Shown in pieces: positions 9,268 through 17,940 of a DNA stretch of 64,000 nt. Made by a program: the position numbers and the translations under genes. The stretch is from Phycicoccus sonneratiae. Its GTDB lineage: Bacteria > Actinomycetota > Actinomycetes > Actinomycetales > Dermatophilaceae. The notes under the pieces are model-generated. The model was given only the letters and a program-made list of their open reading frames with translations, searched no databases and was not told the origin of the DNA. The stretch covers positions 1 through 64,000 of the forward strand of contig NZ_JAFDVD010000011.1 in assembly GCF_016887965.1 (NCBI RefSeq), given 5' to 3'. The first letter of the stretch is position 1, and each line of letters opens with the position of its first letter.

Positions 9268-9624
9268 TCACTCCGGGGCCAGCACCTCGCTGACGGCCTC
9301 GAGGACCTCGACCCGCCACCGCGCCGGGACGGTGTCGAGGAAGGCGAGGACGGTCGCGGTCAGCGACTCGCCCGCCCGGGGCGCCAGCCCGGGGGCGGAC
9401 GGGGCGTCGTCGAGGTCGGCCGGGTCGCCGAGGTCCGCCGGACCGGTCGGGGCCGCCGCCGCCGCGGCCTCGAACACCGCGTCGAAGTGCGCGTCGAGGT
9501 CGGCAACCGTCGCGGCCCGGACGTCCTCGGGCAGCGCCGCGAGCGCGGCCACGGCCTCCTCGCCGAGCAGGTCCGCCGGCGGGACCCAGACCGTGTGCGC
9601 GGCGCCGGTGTCGTCGATCCACAT
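9268..9624 (-). CDS. small acidic protein, candidate immunity partner
   Basis: A 118-residue protein, strongly acidic (many Asp and Glu, few basic residues) and predicted helical, with no TM and no recognised domain. A clear ribosome site (GGGAGGAGG, about 8 nt upstream) supports the ATG at 9624. It lies 24 bp after the gene for the PrsW-type protease with its basic C-terminal domain, on the same strand. Small acidic proteins directly downstream of a variable basic C-terminal domain are typical of immunity proteins; this is inference from arrangement and charge. It could equally be an unrelated hypothetical protein. Confidence 0.65.
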   Translation of the reverse strand: MWIDDTGAAHTVWVPPADLLGEEAVAALAALPEDVRAATVADLDAHFDAVFEAAAAAAPTGPADLGDPADLDDAPSAPGLAPRAGESLTATVLAFLDTVPARWRVEVLEAVSEVLAPE

Positions 9625-9648
9625 GGTGTCCTCCTCCCGTCCGGCAGC

Positions 9649-11568
9649 CTAGGGGCCCTTGTAGATGAAGTGGCGGATGAGCTCGCGTCCACCCTTGACC
9701 GCGCGGACGGTGACGTCCGCCCAGCCGTACTTGCCGTAGCGCACCGGCGGCACGTCGGCGTCGAACCCCCGGGCCCGCATCCGGGCCGCCCACCGGTTCG
9801 CCTGGCCCTTGATGTCCGCCACGCTCTTCCCGTAGGTCCGGGTCCGGCTCGTGTTGTCGGTGTACCGCGGCGGGGGGTCCCCGCCCGAGCCACGACCACC
9901 GCCCCCGCCACCGTCGTTCGCCTGGTTCATGAGGACGCCGGACTCGGCGAGGATCGCCCCGGTCGTCAGGGTGAGGACGAAGGCCGACGACACCTCGAGC
10001 ACCGGGACCAGCAGCCCACCGGCACCGACCGCGAAGAGCAGGGACGGCGGGAACATCACGAAGGACATGAGGACGAGGGCCAGCCCGGCAACGAGCAGGA
10101 GCGTCGACAGGGCGTCGAGCACGTGGAAGGTCGGCGCCACCCGGCCGTTCGGGTCACGCTCGACGACGGTCAGCGCGAGCATCAGCACCGCGACGCCCAG
10201 GGACGACAGCGCGGTCGCGAAGCGGGCGTCCCTCCGCAGTGCGACCTCGTGGAGGCTCGGTTGCGGTACCGCGCGGGTCGAGGTCCAGAGCCCCCGCAGC
10301 TGGGAGGCAGTGAGCAGGCCGCCCGCGAGCACACCAGCCGCGAGCAGCCACAGCCCGACCGTGCTCGTCAGGGCGCGCTGGACCGACGCCGTGAACGGGA
10401 AGGCACCGAGGACGAGGTAGAGCACGGCCGGCACGAGGGCCAGCGCCCAGAGGACGAGCCGCCAGGACCGCAGCGCCGACAGGTCGAGCCCGCCGAGCAG
10501 CCGCCGCCCCGCCCCCTGCCACGCTGCCGTGGCGCCCGGCGCCTCCAGGGCCCGGGCCACCGGTGCGATGCCGTCCGCGAGCCCCGGCTCCGGGGTACCC
10601 GCGGCCAGCGCCCGCAGGGCCGCGCGCCGGCTGAGGACGAACTGCCAGGTGACCAGGGTGCTCCAGGGTGGCGCCAGCGTGACGAGGCGGGCGAGCCGGC
10701 CGGCGTCGAGGCCCATGGTCCGCTCCCCCGCGAGGAGGACGTCCGGACGCTCCCGGCGCCCGCGGGCCAGGGCCAGGCGGTCGAGCACCACCGCGACGAG
10801 CAGGGCCGGGACGAGGAGGAGGTGCAGGTGGTCGCCGAACCAGGCGAGCAGGTCGCTGAGGACCCCGTCAGCGTGCGGCGGCAGCTCGAGCCGGGCGTTG
10901 TAGTTGGCGTGGTCGAGGGCGACGCCGAGCGTGGGCAGCAGGCCGAGCAGGCGCAGCGCGTCGCGGCGCCGCCCGAACCACGCGATGCCGAGGGCCGCGA
11001 AGGCCGTCCAGACGAGGTGCTGCGGGGTGTCGCCGGCGGAGGCGAAGAGCTCGCTGTACGCCGCCGGCACCGGGAGCCACGACGTCCCGGAGGTCCAGAG
11101 CGAGGGAACGGTGACCGTCCCCCCGAGGCCGGCCGAGACGAGGTAGCCGCCGTGGACGTGCGTCGCGGCGAGCCCGAGCCGCGAGAAGCGCAGGACCGCC
11201 TCGAGCAGCTCGAACCCCATGCCCAACGCAGCACCGAGCAGCAGGTGGTCGACGTACCCGAGCTGGCGGTACGCCCGGGGCCTGCGCCACGCGAGCCAGA
11301 GGAGCGGCAGGACCTTGGCGACCTCCTCGATGACCGGGTCGACGGTCCAGGCGGCGAACCGCTGCACGTCGGCCACGGTGGCGACCCCGAGCGCACCCAC
11401 GGCTCGCGTCCAGCCCCACTGGAGGACGGCCGCCCCCACCCCGCACACGAGCGCCCCGACGGCGAGGGCCTGCACCACGGTGCTCCAGCGGACGGAGCGC
11501 GCCGGGGACCCGAGCACCGTCAGCTGGGTCACCGCGACGATGGCGGCGACGACCATGAGGAGCAGCAT
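9649..11568 (-). CDS. PrsW-type intramembrane protease fused to a basic C-terminal domain
   Basis: A 639-residue polytopic protein. All PrsW/glutamic-protease motifs are visible: EEVAK at 81-85, FELLE at 119-123, H184 in QHLVWTAF, and H220-x3-N224 (LDHANYN). The N-terminal 280 residues form the protease domain; about six more TM segments follow. After the last TM and a Gly-rich linker (about 553-563) comes a soluble, basic domain of about 72 residues (568-639; YGKSVADIKGQANRWAARMR, RYGKYGWADVTV, ending RHFIYKGP). Ordinary PrsW proteins lack such a tail. The following gene encodes a small acidic protein. The tail may be a toxin-like or nucleic-acid-binding module released by proteolysis; unproven. 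Confidence 0.85.
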   Translation of the reverse strand: MLLLMVVAAIVAVTQLTVLGSPARSVRWSTVVQALAVGALVCGVGAAVLQWGWTRAVGALGVATVADVQRFAAWTVDPVIEEVAKVLPLLWLAWRRPRAYRQLGYVDHLLLGAALGMGFELLEAVLRFSRLGLAATHVHGGYLVSAGLGGTVTVPSLWTSGTSWLPVPAAYSELFASAGDTPQHLVWTAFAALGIAWFGRRRDALRLLGLLPTLGVALDHANYNARLELPPHADGVLSDLLAWFGDHLHLLLVPALLVAVVLDRLALARGRRERPDVLLAGERTMGLDAGRLARLVTLAPPWSTLVTWQFVLSRRAALRALAAGTPEPGLADGIAPVARALEAPGATAAWQGAGRRLLGGLDLSALRSWRLVLWALALVPAVLYLVLGAFPFTASVQRALTSTVGLWLLAAGVLAGGLLTASQLRGLWTSTRAVPQPSLHEVALRRDARFATALSSLGVAVLMLALTVVERDPNGRVAPTFHVLDALSTLLLVAGLALVLMSFVMFPPSLLFAVGAGGLLVPVLEVSSAFVLTLTTGAILAESGVLMNQANDGGGGGGRGSGGDPPPRYTDNTSRTRTYGKSVADIKGQANRWAARMRARGFDADVPPVRYGKYGWADVTVRAVKGGRELIRHFIYKGP

Positions 11569-11664
11569 GGGACCTCCGCGTCAGGCCGCGACCAGACTAG
11601 GGAGCCGCCGTCGGGACGGCAAGGGTCCGGGGCCGGCACTGGCGGCCGGCCTCCCCGCCGGCGG

Positions 11665-12507
11665 TCAGGCCAGCGGCTGGTCGAGTGCGTCGAACACGAT
11701 GCGGCACAACCGGTTCACTGTCTCCTGGCCGTACCCGTACCCGTTGTGCGACCGCGACATGAAGGCCAGCTGGAAGCTGCGACCCTGCCCCGACACGTGG
11801 CCGACGCCGTTGAGCCGGTAGCCGTCGGAGCGGGGACCCCAGCCGTTCTTCAGCTCGACGTGCACCGAGGACGGCAGCCCGTCGCCCAGTCCCCACGTCT
11901 GGCTGGGGGTGACCGACGCCATGAGCGACCGGGCGTAGGCCCGGCGGTCGGACGTCAGGTAGGTGCCGAGGACGAGCTGGTTCATCGTCTGCACGAGGTC
12001 GCGTGGCGACGACGTCGAGTGCCCCCACCAGGTCGGCGCGCGGAAGACCGTGCTGCCGTGGACCGTCGTCTCCCGCAACCCGATCTGGTCGGCGACGATG
12101 CGCAGCCGGCGCAGGGTCGCGAACCGCACGAGCGCGTCGGTGGCGTCGTTGTCCGAGCTCCGGATCATCCGCGAGGCGAGCGACTTCTGGCTGCTCGTGA
12201 GCCCCTGCCCACGGTCCTGCATGATCTTCAGCGTCGTGATGAGGACGAGCACCTTGATGGTGCTGTGCGTGTGCCGGTTCAACGGCGGACGCCAGGCGAA
12301 GTAGCGACCGGTGCGGTTGTCGCGCACCATGAGTCCGGCGTTGCCTGCGCGGGTCGCCATGTACCGGTCGAGGGCCGCGGTGAGCTGGGCGGGGGTGTCC
12401 ACCCCGGCCGCGGCCGCCGGTGCCGCACCGAGCCCCAGGGCGCCGAGCGCGATCCCGACCGACCCGGCGCGCACGACCTCACGGCGTCCCGGTGCCGATG
12501 TCCCCAT
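11665..12507 (-). CDS. Tat-exported class A beta-lactamase-fold serine hydrolase
   Basis: A 280-residue protein. The N-terminus GRREVVRAGSVGIALGALG with AAPAAAAG is a twin-arginine signal peptide (RR at 8-9, cleavage near 34). The penicillin-recognising motifs follow: STIK (S82, K85), SDN (118-120) and KNG near residue 228. These mark it as a class A beta-lactamase-like or PBP-like serine enzyme; the omega-loop Glu is not obvious, so beta-lactam hydrolysis is uncertain and wall-related activity is possible. The ATG at 12507 has GGAGGAG about 8 nt upstream; longer readings lose the signal peptide. Confidence 0.88.
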   Translation of the reverse strand: MGTSAPGRREVVRAGSVGIALGALGLGAAPAAAAGVDTPAQLTAALDRYMATRAGNAGLMVRDNRTGRYFAWRPPLNRHTHSTIKVLVLITTLKIMQDRGQGLTSSQKSLASRMIRSSDNDATDALVRFATLRRLRIVADQIGLRETTVHGSTVFRAPTWWGHSTSSPRDLVQTMNQLVLGTYLTSDRRAYARSLMASVTPSQTWGLGDGLPSSVHVELKNGWGPRSDGYRLNGVGHVSGQGRSFQLAFMSRSHNGYGYGQETVNRLCRIVFDALDQPLA

Positions 12508-12569
12508 ACCCCGCTCCTCCCGCTCCGTGGACGGCGATCGTCCCACGGGGCGGTGCGGCGCACCACCGT

Positions 12570-13616
12570 TCAGGAGTGCACGAGCTCCAGGGGCGGTCCG
12601 TGGTGGGCGCAGCCGGCGAGGACCTCGCCGTCGAGCTCGACGACCGGCAGGTGTCCGGGCGAGGTGTCGGGGCGGGTCCGGTCCGCCGTCCAGGGGTTCT
12701 CCATCGCGACGTGGGCGACGGGGATGCGGGAGCGGGCCTCCTCGACGGCCGACTCGAGGGCCTGCGACTCCTCGAGCGGCCAGTAGAGGCGGGTCACCGA
12801 GTGCCAGACGACCGTGAGCAGGTCGTCCTCGACGGGTTCGGCGAGCCGCTCGCGGACCCAGTCCGCCGCCCGGGCGCGGTCGAGGACGACGGGGGTGGTG
12901 GCCAGCGCGGCGAGCGCGCCCTCGAGCCGTGCGTGCCGGTCGAGCATCCACGGCCAGACGAAGGAGCGGAGGTGGGTCGCACCCTCCTCCCGCGTCGCGT
13001 CGACGGGCGCGACGTCGCAGCCCCGTCGCCCGACGACGGTGAACTCCTCGGGGCGCAGCCCACGGGCACCGCACCCGTCGACGACGAGTGGTGCGTCGAG
13101 GGGGCCGTGCGCCCATCCGTCACCGACGAACCGGTACCGGTCCACGAGCAGGCCGAGCCCCGCCGACGCCCCCGGCTCGAGCAGTCGCACCCGACGGATG
13201 CCGCTGCGCCGCACCGCCTCCGAGACGCCGACGAGCAGGGCGAGCGTGCGCGCCGGCTCGTTCGTCTGGGGTGCTTCGTCGAGCGAGGCCCGGAGCTCGT
13301 CGACGTGGGCGGACAGCACCGGACGGACCGCCGCCCACGCGTCGGACGGGTCCTCGTCGCCGCCGAGGCACGGGTAGAACGGCTCGAGCTGGGGTGCCTC
13401 GCCGCGCAGGACGAGCCGGAACAGCCCGGCGAGGAGGCGCAGCTGGGGGAACTGCCGGGCCTCGGCGTCCTCCCAGCCGTCGAAGAGCTCGCGGGTGACG
13501 CCGCCGGCGTCCCAGTCGTCGGCCATCTCGGCGAGGAGGACGCCGTAGAGGTGCTCGCGGTGGCCGAAGTGCACGCGGAACCGCTCGGCGAGCGAGGGCT
13601 CCGCGGAGGTGGTCAC
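12570..13616 (-). CDS. DUF2332 family protein
   Basis: A 348-residue soluble protein matching the actinobacterial DUF2332 pattern: FRVHFGHREHLYGVLLAEMADDW at the start, a Pro-Cys-Leu-Gly-Gly motif near 80, LLEPGASAGLGLLVDRYRF near 145, and WHSVTRLYWPLEE near 290. The LLEPGASAGL stretch looks like a nucleotide- or SAM-binding turn, so a methyltransferase-like fold is possible. The substrate is unknown. The GTG at 13616 overlaps the stop of the upstream gene by 4 nt, linking it to the secreted protein at 13613-14122. Confidence 0.85.
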   Translation of the reverse strand: MTTSAEPSLAERFRVHFGHREHLYGVLLAEMADDWDAGGVTRELFDGWEDAEARQFPQLRLLAGLFRLVLRGEAPQLEPFYPCLGGDEDPSDAWAAVRPVLSAHVDELRASLDEAPQTNEPARTLALLVGVSEAVRRSGIRRVRLLEPGASAGLGLLVDRYRFVGDGWAHGPLDAPLVVDGCGARGLRPEEFTVVGRRGCDVAPVDATREEGATHLRSFVWPWMLDRHARLEGALAALATTPVVLDRARAADWVRERLAEPVEDDLLTVVWHSVTRLYWPLEESQALESAVEEARSRIPVAHVAMENPWTADRTRPDTSPGHLPVVELDGEVLAGCAHHGPPLELVHS

Positions 13617-14122
13617 GGGAGCAGTCCGCCGATGACGCCGGGGACGACGTCGAGCAGGCTGCCGCCCGGGGAGGGCGTCGAGGTCGGCGTCGGCGTGGCG
13701 CTCGGGGTGGCGGAGGGGCTCGACGACGATCCGGGAGTGGACGGGCTCGGGTCGGGCGTGCCCGACCGGGCCGCGCTCGGGGTCGCCGACGCGGTGGCGG
13801 ACGGCGTCGGGGAGGGTGCCGGGTCGGCGGCGTCGGCGGCCGGGTCGGCGGCGTCGGCGGCCGGGGCCGAGGGCCGGCTCGGGGGCGCGCTGCGGGTGAA
13901 GCTGCGCGAGGCCCGGTTGAGGCCGTCTCCGCGCTCCGTCGTCGTCGTGGACGCGGGCTCGGTGGTGGTCGTCCCCGTGCTGTCGGGGGCGGCGGCCACC
14001 CGCGGGGCCTCGGCGCTGCCGTCGGCGAGGGTGGTGGCGAAGCCGCCGGTGGCGAGGAGCGCGACAGCCCCTGCGGCGACCGCGGCGGGGGTCCGTCGGC
14101 GTCGTGCGCTGTGCTTGCCCAT
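13613..14122 (-). CDS. secreted Ser/Thr/Pro-rich low-complexity protein
   Basis: A 169-residue protein: basic start MGKHSARRRRTP, a signal-like hydrophobic segment (about 12-33, AAVAAGAVALLATGGFATTLA), then a Thr/Ser/Pro-rich tail with the repeat PAADAADPAADAADPA and long PSATPSATP-type stretches. No domain is recognised. The ATG at 14122 is preferred to one 12 codons earlier because the basic signal-peptide N-region starts there. It overlaps the DUF2332 gene and forms an operon with it. Probably wall- or membrane-associated. Confidence 0.75.
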   Translation of the reverse strand: MGKHSARRRRTPAAVAAGAVALLATGGFATTLADGSAEAPRVAAAPDSTGTTTTEPASTTTTERGDGLNRASRSFTRSAPPSRPSAPAADAADPAADAADPAPSPTPSATASATPSAARSGTPDPSPSTPGSSSSPSATPSATPTPTSTPSPGGSLLDVVPGVIGGLLP

Positions 14123-14214
14123 CCGGCCAGTCTCGCAACGGCCGCACGCCGGTCGCAAACCGGTGCCCGCCTCCCGTGGCCGACCTCACCCCCGTGCCGT
14201 GGCAGCATGGACCG

Positions 14215-15705
14215 GTGAGCGAGGAGCAGAAGCAGGCCGACAACCGCGCCCGGGCGACCACCGACGAGCTGCGCGCCTTCATCCGCGAGGACTGGGCGCC
14301 GCGCCGCCCGACGGCCGAGGCGGCCGCGCCGGCCGCCGCCCCCGCGGCCGCCCGCCGGGCGGTCCTCAGCGCGGCCTACCCGAAGCAGCGGCTCGTCGTG
14401 CCTGCCGGGGGCCTGAAGGTCCGCAGCAACGACACCGACTACGTCTTCCGCCCGCACACGGCCTTCGCCTACCTCACCGGCCTCGGCGCCGACCGCGAGC
14501 CGGACGCCGTGCTCGTCCTCGAGCCGCTCGACGACGGCGGGCACGAGGCGGTGCTGTACTTCCGCCCGCTCGCCGAGCGCCACAGCGACGAGTTCTTCGC
14601 CGACGCCCGCTACGGCGAGTTCTGGGTCGGCGCGCGCCCGAGCATCGAGGACGTCGAGCTCGAGCTGGGCCTCACCGCCCGCCACGTCGACGGCCTCGTC
14701 GACGCCGTGGCCAAGGACGCCGGCGAGGTCGCGGTGCGGGTCGTCCGCGACGCCGACGCCGAGCTGACCGCCCGCCTCGACGCCGCCCGCGTGGCCAACG
14801 GCGCCGCCGAGGAGGGGCTCCAGGAGTCCGACGACGCGCTGGCCCACGAGGTCTCGCTCATGCGCCTGTGCAAGGACGAGCACGAGGTCGAGCAGATGCG
14901 CGCGGCCGTCGCCGCCACGCACGAGGGCTTCGAGGCGATGATCGCCGCCCTCCCGGAGGCGGTCGCCACGGGGCGCGGCGAGCGGTGGCTCGAGGGAACC
15001 TTCGGCCTCACCGCGCGCCACCGCGGCAACGGGGTCGGCTACGACTCGATCTGCGCCGCGGGCGACCACGCGAACACGCTGCACTGGATCAAGAACAGCG
15101 GTGAGGTCCACGAGGGCGAGCTCGTGCTCATCGACGCCGGCGTCGAGGTCGACAGCCTCTACACGGCCGACATCACGCGCACGCTGCCGGTCGACGGCAC
15201 CTTCACCGACGCCCAGCGCGAGGTGTACGAGGCGGTGCACGCGGCCCAGGAGGCCGGGATGGCCGCCGTCCGGCCGGGCAACAAGTTCTCCGACGTGCAC
15301 GCCGCCGCGATCCGCGTCATCGCCGAGCACCTCCACGCGTGGGGCCTTCTGCCGGAGGGCATCTCGGTCGAGGACACCCTCGACAAGGAGCACGGCCAGT
15401 ACCACCGCCGCTGGATGGTCCACGGCACGTCGCACCACCTCGGCCTCGACGTCCACGACTGCGCGCTCGCGACGCGCGAGGAGTACATGGACGCCGAGCT
15501 CAAGCCCGGGATGGTGCTCACCGTCGAGCCCGGCCTCTACTTCAAGGCCGACGACCTCAAGGCCCCGGAGCGGTTCCGCGGCATCGGGGTCCGCATCGAG
15601 GACGACGTGCTCGTCACCGAGGACGGCTGCGAGAACCTCTCGGCCGCGATGCCCCGTGGCGCCGACGAGGTCGAGGCCTGGATGGCGCGGGTCCAGGGCC
15701 GCTGA
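14215..15705 (+). CDS. pepP: Xaa-Pro aminopeptidase (M24B)
   Basis: A 496-residue aminopeptidase P. An N-terminal AMP_N domain (about 50-190, RRAVLSAAYPKQRLVVPAGG, RPHTAFAYLTGLGADREPDAVLVL) precedes the pita-bread catalytic domain. Metal ligands are visible in LIDAGVEVDSLYTADITRT (two Asp), MVHGTSHHLGLDVHD (His), TVEPGLYF (Glu) and GIGVRIEDDVLV (Glu). It releases N-terminal residues next to proline. The GTG at 14215 gives MSEEQKQAD; the earlier reading is non-conserved. Normal length for the family. Confidence 0.95.
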   Translation: MSEEQKQADNRARATTDELRAFIREDWAPRRPTAEAAAPAAAPAAARRAVLSAAYPKQRLVVPAGGLKVRSNDTDYVFRPHTAFAYLTGLGADREPDAVLVLEPLDDGGHEAVLYFRPLAERHSDEFFADARYGEFWVGARPSIEDVELELGLTARHVDGLVDAVAKDAGEVAVRVVRDADAELTARLDAARVANGAAEEGLQESDDALAHEVSLMRLCKDEHEVEQMRAAVAATHEGFEAMIAALPEAVATGRGERWLEGTFGLTARHRGNGVGYDSICAAGDHANTLHWIKNSGEVHEGELVLIDAGVEVDSLYTADITRTLPVDGTFTDAQREVYEAVHAAQEAGMAAVRPGNKFSDVHAAAIRVIAEHLHAWGLLPEGISVEDTLDKEHGQYHRRWMVHGTSHHLGLDVHDCALATREEYMDAELKPGMVLTVEPGLYFKADDLKAPERFRGIGVRIEDDVLVTEDGCENLSAAMPRGADEVEAWMARVQGR

Positions 15706-15721
15706 GCGACCCCGGACCCCG

Positions 15722-15747
15722 CCGGCCGGTGTCCGGGGACCGGCCGG
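15722..15747. terminator. bidirectional hairpin between convergent genes
   Basis: CCGGCCGGT (15722-15730) and ACCGGCCGG (15739-15747) make a perfect 9-bp stem with an 8-nt loop. An alternative stem CCCCGGAC/GTCCGGGG (15710-15738) overlaps it. It sits exactly between the convergent pepP and the small gene at 15748. There is no T-tract, as is common in high-GC actinobacteria. Confidence 0.55.
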
Positions 15748-15990
15748 TCAGCAGCCGGCCGGGGTGGCGGGACGGCGCACCGGGTCGATCCGGTCGGCCC
15801 AGCGCCGCTCGACGGCCGCGGCCCGGCGCAGTGCCGCGGCGAGGGCCCGACGGCCGGGCGCCGCGGTGGGCACCTCGCGCCGGCCGGTGAGGTGCGCGCG
15901 GCCGTCGTCGACGACGGGGGCGTCGGGACGGGCGGAGAGGGCGTCGGAGTCGGCTCGCCGGATGATGGTGAGGGCGATGTGGTCCTGCAT
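15748..15990 (-). CDS. small protein, unknown
   Basis: An 80-residue protein beginning MQDHIALTIIRRADSDAL and continuing with a basic Arg/Ala-rich half (RRALAAALRRAAAVERRWADR). No TM and no recognised family. A clear AGGAGG ribosome site 5 nt before the ATG supports translation. It lies 24 bp after the LacI-type regulator gene on the same strand and is probably co-transcribed with it. Confidence 0.6.
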   Translation of the reverse strand: MQDHIALTIIRRADSDALSARPDAPVVDDGRAHLTGRREVPTAAPGRRALAAALRRAAAVERRWADRIDPVRRPATPAGC

Positions 15991-16014
15991 GGTTCCTCCT
16001 GTGGGAGTGGGTGG

Positions 16015-17073
16015 TCAGCGGGGTGCGGGTCCGGTGCTGGAGCGCACCACGAGCTCGGTGGGGAGCAGCACGCGCCGCTCGGTGTAGTCGGGGTCGAGGA
16101 GCATCCGGCCGAGCAGCCGGCCCTTCTCGGCGATCGGCTGGCGGACCGTGGTCAGGCCCACCGCCTCGGCGCGGGGGATGTCGTCGAAGCCGGTGAGCGA
16201 GACCTCGCGCCCGACCTCGAGCCCGCGCTGGTGCACGGCGTCGCGCGCCCCGAGGGCCAGCACGTCGCTGATGCACGCGATGGCGCTCGGGCGGTCCTGG
16301 CGATCGAGCAGGAAGGCCGCGCCCGCGGCGCCCGCCTCCTGCGAGTTGTGCCCGGCGAACACCGCCGTGACGGTGGCCTGCGGCCCGAGCGCGTCGCGCA
16401 GCGAGGTGAGCCGGGCGCGTGAGTCGACGAAGAGGTCGGCCTCGTCCTCGGGCCGCACGACCCGGGCCTCGCCGAGCGGGGCCCGGCCGTCGACGATGAT
16501 GCCGACGCTGCGGTGCCCGAGGTCGCGCAGGTGCCGGCCGAGCGCGCGCCCGGCCCCCTCCTCGTCGATGAGGACGTAGCGCTGGCGCTCGTCGGCGTCG
16601 TCGATGGTCGAGACGAGCGGCAGCCCCCGCTCGAGGGCCACCTCCCGCGCCGGGTGGTCGGCGTCGACGCAGTACGCGACGACGCCGTCGACGACCGCCT
16701 GGCGCATCGCCTGGGCCGAGGGCTCGGCGTCCTGCGGACGGCTGGGGTCGAAGTGCTCGAGCGGGATGAGCAGCAGCCCGGTCCGGTGGGTCTCTGCCAC
16801 CTGGGCCAGGCCGGCGAGCAGGCCGACCGAGTACGGGTCGGAGAAGGCGTAGGACAGCTGCTCGGTGAAGAGCAGGCCGATGGCGCCGGCCCGCTGCGAG
16901 CGCAGGCTGCGGGCGGCCGGGTCGGGCCCGGCGTACCCGAGCCGCTTGGCGGTGGCGAGCACGCGCTCGCGGACCGCCGTGGAGAGCTGGTCCGGCTTGT
17001 TGTAGGCGTTGGAGACCGTCGAGACCGAGACCCCGGCCTCCTCGGCGACCGTCTTGAGGGTGACCCGCACCAT
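16015..17073 (-). CDS. LacI-family transcriptional regulator
   Basis: A 352-residue repressor: N-terminal helix-turn-helix and hinge (VTLKTVAEEAGVSVSTVSNAYNKPDQLS, about 3-30), then a periplasmic-binding-protein-like sensor domain (about 60-340) for a small ligand, probably a sugar. The ATG at 17073 is chosen over a GTG four codons upstream because it directly precedes the conserved VRVTLK start; the ribosome site is weak in both cases. A perfect 18-bp palindrome lies 38 bp upstream, so autoregulation is likely. The target operon is not evident; the PIG-L gene upstream is a candidate neighbour. Confidence 0.93.
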   Translation of the reverse strand: MVRVTLKTVAEEAGVSVSTVSNAYNKPDQLSTAVRERVLATAKRLGYAGPDPAARSLRSQRAGAIGLLFTEQLSYAFSDPYSVGLLAGLAQVAETHRTGLLLIPLEHFDPSRPQDAEPSAQAMRQAVVDGVVAYCVDADHPAREVALERGLPLVSTIDDADERQRYVLIDEEGAGRALGRHLRDLGHRSVGIIVDGRAPLGEARVVRPEDEADLFVDSRARLTSLRDALGPQATVTAVFAGHNSQEAGAAGAAFLLDRQDRPSAIACISDVLALGARDAVHQRGLEVGREVSLTGFDDIPRAEAVGLTTVRQPIAEKGRLLGRMLLDPDYTERRVLLPTELVVRSSTGPAPR

Positions 17074-17110
17074 CGGGACCACCACCTCTCGCTCGTCGTC
17101 TGCATCGATC

Positions 17111-17128
17111 TACTAGATCGATCTAGTA
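17111..17128. promoter_or_regulatory. 18-bp palindromic operator for the LacI-family regulator
   Basis: TACTAGATCGATCTAGTA is a perfect 18-bp palindrome with the central CG typical of LacI-family operators. It lies in an unusually AT-rich patch between the PIG-L and regulator genes, 38 bp before the regulator start. TTGTAC on the minus strand at 17131-17126 overlaps it and could be a -35 element, so repressor binding would block transcription of its own gene. Confidence 0.75.
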
Positions 17129-17178
17129 CAACGATACAGAAAGGGTCGCACTGGGGCAAGACGAAGGAGCGGCAGGCG

Positions 17179-17919
17179 TCAGCGGCGGTCGATCACGAGG
17201 TCGAGGGTCAGCGCGAAGTCGACGCCCGCCCGCCGACCGCCGTCGCCGAGGATCGACTCGACGAGGGCCCGCGGGGCCGGGAAGTCGTCCGGGAGGGCGG
17301 CGTTGTACGCGCCGTGGGCCTCGAGCGAGCGCACCGCCGCCTCGACGTCCTCGCGCGAGACCTCGACGTGGTGGGTGGGCTCGGGTGCCCCGGCGACGGC
17401 GAGCACGCCCACCCCGCCCCAGGGCTCGAGGCCCTCGTCGAGCAGCTCCCGGTGCAGCCAGCGGTTGCCGGCGTCGGCGACCGCGTCGACCGTCGCGAGC
17501 CCGACCGCCCGGTGGTCGGCCTGGTTGACGAAGCCGCCCGCGAAGCGCAGGTCCCACGGCTGGGCGACGACGACCTCCGGGCGGTGCCGCCGGATCGCCG
17601 CGGCGATCTCGCGGCGCAAGGGCACCCCCTCCTCGATCGCCCCGTCGACGAGCCCGCCGAACTCGACCACCTCGACCCCGACGCGGCGTGCGGCCTCCCG
17701 CTGCTCGGCCTCGCGGACCGGCCCGGCCTCCTCGGGGGCCATCGTGTCGATGCCCGCTTCGCCGCGGGTCAGGAGGAAGTAGGCGACCGAGGCGCCCTCC
17801 CCCACCCACCGGTGGACGGCGGCGGAGGTGCCGTACTCGATGTCGTCGGGGTGCGCGACGACGCAGAGGACGGAGCCGAAGCGGTCGTCGAGGCGCTCGA
17901 GCGCGGGTCGGTCGGCCAT
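17179..17919 (-). CDS. PIG-L/LmbE family deacetylase
   Basis: A 246-residue zinc-dependent N-acetylglucosaminyl-type deacetylase fold. The zinc motif AHPDDIEYG is at 22-30 (H23, D25, D26); a second ligand lies in NQADHRAVG near 138-146. Members hydrolyse N-acetyl groups from sugars (GlcNAc-PI, mycothiol precursor, bacillithiol and others); the substrate here is undetermined. ADP-type HPDD-I rather than the common HPDDE is a minor variant. Upstream of the LacI regulator on the same strand, with a 105-bp gap holding the operator. Confidence 0.9.
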   Translation of the reverse strand: MADRPALERLDDRFGSVLCVVAHPDDIEYGTSAAVHRWVGEGASVAYFLLTRGEAGIDTMAPEEAGPVREAEQREAARRVGVEVVEFGGLVDGAIEEGVPLRREIAAAIRRHRPEVVVAQPWDLRFAGGFVNQADHRAVGLATVDAVADAGNRWLHRELLDEGLEPWGGVGVLAVAGAPEPTHHVEVSREDVEAAVRSLEAHGAYNAALPDDFPAPRALVESILGDGGRRAGVDFALTLDLVIDRR

Positions 17920-17940
17920 GGCCGCGACCCTACGCGCGGC

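Noticed and set aside
9487-12786. Open plus-strand frame of about 1,100 codons
   Set aside because: It is an antisense shadow of the PrsW-type, beta-lactamase-fold and DUF2332 genes; composition is Arg/Pro/Gly/Glu-rich without any recognisable domain, as expected from high-GC DNA.
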